From Chionis minor (lineage: Eukaryota; Chordata; Aves; Charadriiformes; Chionididae), in NCBI GenBank assembly GCA_013398295.1, contig VZSF01001097.1:1-64000 (forward strand): a DNA stretch of 64,000 bases, written 5' to 3'. The translations under genes were made by a program, and so were the position numbers. The notes under the pieces are model-generated. The model was not told where the DNA came from, ran no database searches, and saw only the letters and a list, made by a program, of their open reading frames with translations. Shown here one piece after another: positions 59,301 to 64,000 of the stretch (position 1 is the stretch's first letter; every line of letters starts with the position of its first letter).

Positions 59301-62300
59301 TTCCCAGGAAGATCAGACCCTAAAGTTTACAGGGGATATGGATTTACCGCTCATACTGGGACTTACTGCAGCTGAAAAAGGAGAAATCTCAGCTGAACCC
59401 TCCTTACCCCAGGGGACTGAACCACAATGGTGGCCATGCTTTGCTAGGGCTTCTGGATTTGCAGAGGTAAGTTCATGCACACCCAGCAAAGCATGTTCTG
59501 CCTTTGCCTGAATCAAGGGGACTGCAGAGTCTGTGGCACGTGCAGCACAGACCTGCCTGGTGAGTGCAGGAGAGAGAGCTGGCTCCTGCCTTGGGCTTCC
59601 TTAGGAGGCCTGTACCTTGCATGTCCGCAGTGCCAGACAGAGCAGAATGTTTGCTGTCCAGATGCATCTGGCACAGGTTTCAGAGTGGAAAAGAGGCCAC
59701 AGCATTGATGAGGGCATGGTGAAGGACAGAAGCTAGTTGGAGCCTAGAATTCCCATGGAGTTCTGCTGAGAAGCATACTCACCTCCCACAGGCTGGCACT
59801 GGGACGTTTCTCCACTGCCATGATGTGACACGTGTGCTCTGGGAACACAGCCTCTGCACAGTCACAAGCTGGCCTGTGTTTGGTGGAGCATGCTTTCTTT
59901 TCTGTAAGAAAATAATTTTTCATACCCATTTACAGGAGCTTGGGCCTTCAAGAAGAGGGCAGGATTCCAGTCCTTTGTCTTTGCTGAACATGTCCTTTTG
60001 AGCTTTCCCACAGAGTCGAGTTCTCTCTTCTTATGCTCCTCTTTCACTATTTTCTTTGAGCAGTAACTATTAACTACCACCACTTAGCTGCCAGCCGCTC
60101 TGCCTCTGTTGACGATGATGAGGAGGAGGAAGATAAGCTACACGCAATGCTATCAATGATCTGCTCTCGGAACCTCACAGCTCCTAATAGGATGAAAGGT
60201 TTTTATCCTCCTCCCTCTGTGTCCCAGAGCTCTCTTGCAGCTCCTTCCACTGATGCATACAACAGTGTTGGCATTATTACAGGGGAGAAACATTTCACTC
60301 GTGCCATGAGATCTGGAGAATGAGTTGACTGTGCAGAGAGGCTGGGAATATGCTTACAACCTATGGGAAGCAGAAACAGCAGCAGCTCCCTCTCCTTTGA
60401 GTGTGTGTGCTGCTGAACAGACAGACCTTCTCTCCTTCCAGTGGATTCCTGCCCCACCTTCATAAAAGCTGGATACTAGAGCATGTTCTCACAACAGAAG
60501 GAGAGAGTGTAACAGGTCTTTATATTCTCCCTCCGTGAGTTAGTTGTGTACAGCGTAACAAACTGGGGAGGGCAGCCTTGTGTAGGGTGGATCAGCGGTG
60601 AACCATTACAGCAATGGTAGTGCTGTGCTGGGCAAAGTCCGGAATGGAGTGTGCCTGTGTAGACAGAATAGGGCAGAAGTGTAGTGAGTTCCAAGTTCAG
60701 CCCAGGGATGGTTCGAGTATGCGTGCTCCCACACTTCCGACACCTCTGCAAGGCAGCAGAAGCGTGCACAGGAGATGGTACGGAGATGCAATACCTTGCT
60801 GTGGTCGGGTGCTTTCATTCCACTTCTTGCGTTCATAGGCTAGGTGGATTTCAGATCATCAGGTGCAAGACTTTCCACCCTCCAAAAATCCGTCATCTAA
60901 TTCTTTTCCTAAAGCAATCCATAACAGATGTATTAAGTTGGTATTCTCAAGAAGTGTATGTATTATCAAACATTCAGGATCTTGTAGTGTGGTTCCTCAA
61001 AGGAGGCAGCTGAATGGTGTACAAAATAATCCATTTGCCTGGCCAAACCCCTCCTGCACAGCCTGGATTCTCAGGCTTGCAGCTGTTCAGAAGACAGGCA
61101 GGTGTTGTCGAGGCCTCTCCACTGCTTCCTGTGGTATCTCTTCCCGCCCTGGACTTAACCAGTTACTGCACAGCTTCAATACCACCAGACTTTTGGCCTT
61201 GATACCTCTGAGTGCATGTGCCAAACCTGGCGTGCTCCTGTTAGGATCAAAACACTGGCCTCCACCTCTTCCCAATAACTGGAGTGTATCAGCAAGAACA
61301 GAGTCTTCTCTGTTACCAGGCTGTAAAGTACCTGTCGGAAATCTGACATCTGCAGAGGAAGCAGGAAGCAGAGCAACTGCTTGCAAGTTCAGCTCTTCTC
61401 GTTATTTTTCATTCATTACATTAGCATGAATGTGTTTTTTCTGGTATTTCCATTTCCTAAGAAAAACACTATGTATCTTCACTGTCAGATAAGACACTTG
61501 TATCTTTAAATAGCAGAGCAATGATTTTGGTTCCACATGGGTGTTACCCCTCGTCTGGCGGGACTGACTGCCAGAGACAATAATTGCTTGCATCCCTGTA
61601 TAGTGCTTAAGTTCTGTTTGGGTGGGATACGGACATGTGTTCAGAGAGATCCTCCTCATTGCTAGTAGGCTGCCCACATGATCATCCCAAGTCCCTAGGA
61701 ACTGAAAGCGCAGCCCAAGTTAACAAAGAGTTCTTGGACAGTATGGATGAAAAGAAACTCCAAAAATACCGCGTTCCCCTTGAAAAAATACACTGTTTTG
61801 GGAAGCTTCTGTGTGTCTTAACTGGTCATGTCTGGATATGGGTGATAGTGGAAAGGAAGGTGGTCTAACGCTGCCACATACACACACTAAGAGGCTAATG
61901 CTGCAATGTAAAGCATAAGAAACACAATTTAGTCTTTAGTCAGGTGATGGAAATTTTAAGTTATCCCACCAGAATGGCTGTCAGATACCTGGTTTTGCGT
62001 ATTTAGTCTTGCAGGTGATGGTAGGGTTAGGAATAGGTGTGCTGTTTGAGTAGTGATTGTTGCTGAACTAGATTGGATTGACTGCTGCCTCTGCAGCAGC
62101 ATCCCTTTAAATAATGACAACACTGTTGTAGCAGGTTTGCTAGCCATTTGCTTTTACATTTTGCAACATGCTCGAGTTTTGCATGTAGCTGAAGTTACAG
62201 ATGACACCACTACAATTAAATAAAAGATGCTGTTCACTCTAATTCTTCACTAATTCAGGTACCTTTCATCTGAATCTTTAGGTTCTGTGGGGTTCTTTCC

Positions 62301-63760
62301 TTGTTTTTCTAAAAAACAGAATAAAAAATTAAAACTGAAAAACCCACTTTTCTTGTCTGTAGAGGGGAGGCAAAAAATACTGATCTAAAAATGTTTGTCC
62401 AATGGTTTTTATTTGAACCCAATAAGAAGCTGCAATAAATACTGGGTCATTCAGCTCCTTCCTGAAGAATTAAGGTGAAGAGCATTTTTGCATCACACTT
62501 TGTTTTGTGAAATGAAATACACATGACTGCTTCCGCATGAGCCTGTGCTTTTTCTGTTAACAAATGTTTTTACTCCACTCCTTCCTCACCTATGCCCACT
62601 TTCTAATAGGCACTACTAAAATGCTTTGTGCTTCCTTGATTTAAAATGCATGAGATGGTTTGGAATTGCCCCTACCACCACCCAACAAATGTATGTTTTA
62701 AAAGCACGGCCCAGGGGACTGGATTTTGCTTACAAATCTTAATTTAGTGACATGCAGTTTTACGGCATTTGCCTTAATTTTAATCATGGGTGAGCTGAAA
62801 GGCCAGTTATTTATTATAAAACAAAAAACCCACAAGCTCAGATGCCAGCTGGGAATGTTGAAGAGCTGAAGCCAAGCTTTCTGAAGGCAATCGGTGATTT
62901 TTGGGGGTTGCCTTCCTGAAGGTGGTTAAAAAGGCAAATAGATTTGGTGGAGCAGAGTAACTCAAGAAGCTGCACTGTATTGTTGGATCACATTCTCCTG
63001 CAGAGTATCCTATTTTTATAAACATGGTGTTGACATTAGTAGGACTTGGACTATTCTTGTGCGCTAAATATTTCAGGATCTGGTTCTGAGGAGGGGAAAA
63101 GAAGCATCTGCTGAAATAACTGAATCAGTTTGTCTTAATTTCTTTTATGCTCAGACTTTGACTCTAACTGGACTAGCAGCCTGGCTGACTCCAGGAACTG
63201 CAAAACGAAATTCTGAGACCTGAATTAAATAGGAGGTCAGGTTAGATGATCTCTTCTGGCCATAACTAATGTTACCATAGCATTTACACATGAACCAGTT
63301 TTACTTGTTACTGCAGCACCCTTTTCTCTGTTCTCTTGAAACACGAACTGGGATGTGCACGGGCAAGAAAGGGGGAAGTGGTGGAGAGACCTGACTTCAC
63401 GGGAAGTGACCGTGCGCAGCACGCAGCTGGTTGAGGCACGCCGAGAGCAGTGTTTCTGAGGTCACCAGGATGGTGCGCGCCCCGTTCTGGAATTGAGGTT
63501 CAGAGCCTGCTGAGAAGTAAAGCATGATGCCATCAGGATGCACAGAAGGAAAAGGGGGAAAGAAGAAAAAAGGCTGATGGCCTGCTGTTTTGTTTGCCTT
63601 TTTCCCTAGACACCAGCGAAATGATAGAGATGCAGGGCTTTGGGGCAAACTTGCTCTCGTGGCAGCTGGAACACTGCAGCCAAGGCTCCTCGTGTGTCTC
63701 CTGCTCCACGGGCAGCTCTCCCTACGATATTCCCAGCTGTTGCAACTGCATCCATGACAG
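26265..63760 (+). CDS. SGSM2: SGSM2 (RUTBC1), RUN and TBC domain Rab regulator; N-terminal half, 12 exons visible
   Basis: Twelve exons join in one frame to about 507 residues. Order: RUN domain over exons 2-6, with [40 protein letters not shown] and [19 protein letters not shown]; a linker with [13 protein letters not shown]; a PH-like Rab-binding region over exons 8-11, with [40 protein letters not shown] and [20 protein letters not shown]; and an acidic linker ([20 protein letters not shown]). The family's Rab9A-binding region and C-terminal TBC GAP domain are known; SGSM2 acts on Rab32/38-type GTPases in endosome and melanosome traffic. LIEKVLDK, the LKRQGS linker and IIALCG point to SGSM2 rather than SGSM1. 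The first visible codon matches about residue 20 of human SGSM2, so only the first exon is missing at the 5' end. The TBC domain lies right of the window. No stop or frameshift is seen. Confidence 0.96.
33901..33962 (+). repeat. Two-copy 31-bp tandem repeat
   Basis: GTGGACGGATGAGGAGGCAG at 33901 recurs as GGTGGATGGATGAGGAGGC at 33932, each copy ending in GGTGAGG-type sequence. It is a small purine-rich minisatellite seed. Confidence 0.75.
37044..37083 (+). repeat. 17-bp direct repeat
   Basis: GTTCAGTTCCCAGTAAC occurs twice with a few bases between the copies. It is a local duplication with no evident function. Confidence 0.8.
39513..39690 (+). mobile_element. CR1 LINE 3'-end fragment
   Basis: GGGTTGCCCAGAGAAGCTGTG, then GTTCAAGGCCAGGTTGGGGC, GGTGTCCCTGCCCAGGGCAG and GGAGTTGGAATGAGATGA follow the CR1 ORF2 end and 3' tail in order. 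It is diverged, with small deletions, and the ATTCTATG terminus is degraded. It is on the + strand, like the copy at 2200, but from a different or older subfamily. Confidence 0.88.
40520..40605 (-). repeat. Possible MIR-like remnant
   Basis: GTGAGGCGGAGGAGAATGAA, GTGACTTGAAGGTCGCAGAG and GCTGGGACTCCAGCCTGAAC resemble the reverse complement of MIR (GAGGCA...AAGTGACTTGCCCAAGGTCACA...GCTGGGATTCGAACC). Diverged. Confidence 0.35.
42542..42599 (+). repeat. A-rich (GAAA) tract followed by C13
   Basis: An A/GAAA purine tract at 42542-42577 is followed by CCCAGCAGAA and a run of 13 C at 42587-42599. It is low-complexity sequence prone to length error. Confidence 0.9.
43206..43243. repeat. Three tandem palindromic units TTTTCCATGGAAA
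   Basis: The 13-bp unit TTTTCCATGGAAA occurs three times head to tail (the first copy one T short). Each unit contains the self-complementary TTTCCATGGAAA, so the whole 38-bp block can fold in several ways. Confidence 0.95.
45858..45973 (+). mobile_element. CR1 LINE fragment with internal deletion
   Basis: GGAGCACCTCTCCTGTGAAG, GCTGAGAGAGCTGGGGTTGT and GAGAAGAGAAGGCTC match the CR1 copy at 2680-2735. The sequence then jumps at about 45925 to TTTACTTTGAGGGTG and CAGAGCACTGGCACAGGCTG, matching 2890-2930 of that copy. About 150 bases are missing between. Confidence 0.88.
46221..46383 (+). CDS. SGSM2: SGSM2 exon 3 (RUN domain)
   Basis: The exon is 163 nt and encodes [20 protein letters not shown], then [20 protein letters not shown] and a coiled stretch [13 protein letters not shown]. 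The acceptor is TTCCTTGCAG and the donor AGCAG|GTGAGG. Confidence 0.96.
46384..50111 (+). other. SGSM2: SGSM2 intron 3
   Basis: This GT-AG intron has an AT-rich patch at about 46930-47170. I see no repeat family or exon I can name. Confidence 0.85.
50112..50273 (+). CDS. SGSM2: SGSM2 exon 4 (RUN domain)
   Basis: The exon is 162 nt and encodes [20 protein letters not shown], then [20 protein letters not shown] and [13 protein letters not shown]. The acceptor is CTCCTTTTGCAG and the donor TGCAG|GTAAGG. The linker before PQAIKH is variable in the family; the rest is conserved. Confidence 0.96.
50274..53173 (+). other. SGSM2: SGSM2 intron 4
   Basis: This GT-AG intron has a T-rich run at about 51452 and a MIR-like remnant at about 52110-52176. 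Nothing else is recognised. Confidence 0.85.
52110..52176 (-). repeat. MIR/CORE-SINE-like remnant
   Basis: ATACTGAGACGGAACAGACT, TGCCTGATATTACACGGCTG and GGGTGGAATATGGATCCAAA follow the reverse-complement MIR consensus (ACTGAGGCACAGAG...TGACTTGCCCAAGGTCACACAGCT...GGCAGAGCTGGGATTCGAA). Confidence 0.45.
53174..53241 (+). CDS. SGSM2: SGSM2 exon 5 (RUN domain)
   Basis: The exon is 68 nt and encodes [20 protein letters not shown] and LL, with split serine and valine codons at its ends. The acceptor is TTTATTCCTAG and the donor CTAG|GTGAGT. Confidence 0.96.
53242..53704 (+). other. SGSM2: SGSM2 intron 5
   Basis: A 463-nt GT-AG intron with nothing recognised inside. Confidence 0.88.
53705..53850 (+). 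CDS. SGSM2: SGSM2 exon 6 (end of RUN domain)
   Basis: The exon is 146 nt and encodes [20 protein letters not shown], then [20 protein letters not shown] and PSKRPALG. The acceptor is GTTTCTTTAG and the donor GGA|GTAGGT. It ends on a whole codon. Confidence 0.96.
53851..54265 (+). other. SGSM2: SGSM2 intron 6
   Basis: A 415-nt GT-AG intron. A GT-rich run (TTGTGTTTGTGTGTGTG) lies just before the acceptor CTAG. Confidence 0.88.
54266..54400 (+). CDS. SGSM2: SGSM2 exon 7 (linker)
   Basis: The exon is 135 nt, phase 0 at both ends, and encodes [40 protein letters not shown] and [13 protein letters not shown] followed by TSED looks like a possible kinase target, which is inference. The donor is GCCA|GTGAGT. 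Confidence 0.96.
54401..54835 (+). other. SGSM2: SGSM2 intron 7
   Basis: A 435-nt GT-AG intron with nothing recognised inside. Confidence 0.88.
54836..54960 (+). CDS. SGSM2: SGSM2 exon 8 (start of PH-like Rab-binding region)
   Basis: The exon is 125 nt and encodes [20 protein letters not shown], then [20 protein letters not shown] and K, plus two bases of a serine codon. The acceptor is TCTGTGAACAG and the donor AAAAG|GTAGTC, which is somewhat weak. Confidence 0.95.
54961..55996 (+). other. SGSM2: SGSM2 intron 8
   Basis: This GT-AG intron has a possible MIR-like fragment at about 55088-55140 (GTGTCAGACACCTTGGGTTC, then TTTTGCCACAGATCAAGCAA) and a G-rich tract at 55753-55790. Confidence 0.85.
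55753..55790 (+). other. G-quadruplex-type tract
   Basis: GGGG-CA-GGGGGGGG-AA-GGGG, followed by further GGG runs, gives at least four G runs with short loops on the + strand inside SGSM2 intron 8. Confidence 0.75.
55997..56064 (+). CDS. SGSM2: SGSM2 exon 9 (PH-like region)
   Basis: The exon is 68 nt and encodes [20 protein letters not shown] and QQ, with a split serine codon at the start and one base (C) left over at the end. The acceptor is TTCCCTATTAG and the donor CAAC|GTAAGC. Confidence 0.95.
56065..57791 (+). other. SGSM2: SGSM2 intron 9
   Basis: This GT-AG intron has a CA-repeat seed (ACACACACAC) near 57082. Nothing else is recognised. Confidence 0.85.
57792..57955 (+). CDS. SGSM2: SGSM2 exon 10, with NAGNAG acceptor
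   Basis: The exon encodes [20 protein letters not shown], then [20 protein letters not shown] and [13 protein letters not shown], ending on a whole codon at donor CAAG|GTACTG. The acceptor reads TTTGCAGCAG, so it may begin at 57792 or 57795 (164 or 161 nt). Both choices keep the frame and differ by one residue. Confidence 0.93.
57956..58490 (+). other. SGSM2: SGSM2 intron 10
   Basis: A 535-nt GT-AG intron with nothing recognised inside. Confidence 0.88.
58491..58620 (+). CDS. SGSM2: SGSM2 exon 11
   Basis: The exon is 130 nt and encodes [40 protein letters not shown] and HDN plus one base. The acceptor is TTTTCTCTAG and the donor AACA|GTAAGT. It completes the conserved [11 protein letters not shown] strand of the Rab-binding region. 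Confidence 0.96.
58621..60063 (+). other. SGSM2: SGSM2 intron 11
   Basis: This GT-AG intron contains an AACC/AAACC-rich low-complexity stretch near 58650-58690. No gene or clear repeat family is seen. Confidence 0.85.
60064..60198 (+). CDS. SGSM2: SGSM2 exon 12, probable cassette exon with weak donor
   Basis: The exon is 135 nt, enters and leaves in the same phase, and encodes [20 protein letters not shown], then [20 protein letters not shown] and NRMK. The acceptor is TTTGAGCAG; the donor AAAG|GTTTTT departs from consensus at positions +3 to +5. Skipping would remove 45 residues in frame, the same size as the difference I recall between the two main human SGSM2 isoforms. Confidence 0.93.
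60199..63609 (+). other. SGSM2: SGSM2 intron 12
   Basis: This GT-AG intron starts GTTTTTATCC and ends CTTTTTCCCTAG. A probable old CR1/L3-type tail lies at about 63228-63266. Nothing else is recognised. Confidence 0.85.
63228..63266 (+). mobile_element. Old CR1/L3-like LINE 3'-tail remnant
   Basis: AGGAGGTCAGGTTAGATGAT and CTCTTCTGGCCATAA resemble the sauropsid CR1 tail (GAGGTCAGACTAGATGATC...CCCTTCTGGCCTTAA). It is short and from memory. Confidence 0.5.
63610..63760 (+). CDS. SGSM2: SGSM2 exon 13
   Basis: The exon is 151 nt and encodes [20 protein letters not shown], then [20 protein letters not shown] and PSCCNCIHD plus two bases. It is cysteine- and serine-rich and precedes the TBC domain. 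The acceptor is TTTTTCCCTAG and the donor GACAG|GTAAGC. Confidence 0.95.
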
Positions 63761-64000
63761 GTAAGCAACTGGCACAGAGAGCTTCCCTGGGAGACTTTGT
63801 GCCTGGGCCAGTTAAAATCAAGAATGTTTCACTGGCTGCAGCACCAGACACAGTAACAATTTTCAAGTAGTTTCTAACATAAAAGGATGGAGTTACACAG
63901 CAAGAAATTTAGTTTATTAAAACTAACCTATTAAACTACTCTCCAGTCACATTTTGCTAGAAAAATTGCATATAGTTCTTTTGTCTAGTTTAATGTAATT
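63761..64000 (+). other. SGSM2: SGSM2 intron 13, cut by the window edge
   Basis: The sequence after the donor GTAAGC has no exon. Later exons and the TBC domain are outside. Confidence 0.85.

Noticed and set aside
26265..63760. Assignment to the paralogue SGSM1
   Set aside because: The LKRQGS linker, [14 protein letters not shown] and the [16 protein letters not shown] exon follow SGSM2.
1..64000. CRISPR arrays, operons, prophage or bacterial mobile elements
   Set aside because: The window is vertebrate nuclear DNA with split genes. No such structures are present.

Overview
The window is vertebrate nuclear DNA from a draft assembly, almost certainly from a bird. It holds split genes with GT-AG introns, two CpG islands, few repeats, and CR1 LINE copies whose 3' tails are of avian type. 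I cannot name the order or species.

Layout. A CpG island at about 1-830 forms the left edge. It is the likely promoter of TNFAIP1 and possibly of a divergent gene to the left. TNFAIP1 follows on the + strand, with six coding exons from 3434 to 11972 giving a 314-residue BTB/CUL3 adaptor. A 5'-truncated CR1 copy with an open reading frame lies in its first intron. From 11973 to about 17 kb come the 3' UTR and a short intergenic stretch with an unusual perfect palindrome at 13370-13397. A second CpG island (about 18000-19330) is broken by a 664-base run of N at 18441-19104 and is the likely SGSM2 promoter. SGSM2 (RUTBC1) fills the rest of the window, also on the + strand. Twelve coding exons are visible between 26265 and 63760, encoding the RUN domain, the Rab-binding PH-like region and an acidic linker. 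The first coding exon is not found and probably lies in the N gap. The C-terminal TBC (Rab-GAP) domain lies beyond the right edge. Intron 2 of SGSM2 is almost 20 kb and holds only repeats and unexplained sequence.

The two genes are head to tail and have no shared pathway that I know of. TNFAIP1 acts in CUL3 ubiquitin ligases on RhoA; SGSM2 binds Rab9A and acts as a GAP for Rab32-class GTPases. Their adjacency differs from the mammalian order as I remember it and depends on scaffolding across the N gap.

I found no convincing undescribed biological system. The best leads are the palindrome in the TNFAIP1 3' region, a symmetric 135-nt SGSM2 exon with a very weak donor, a NAGNAG acceptor, a TNFAIP1 C terminus shortened by a stop codon, a triplicated palindromic repeat at 43206, and the questionable TNFAIP1-SGSM2 junction. 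There is also an assembly artefact at position 125. Splice sites were placed by reading frame, GT-AG signals and remembered human homologues; no alignment was run.
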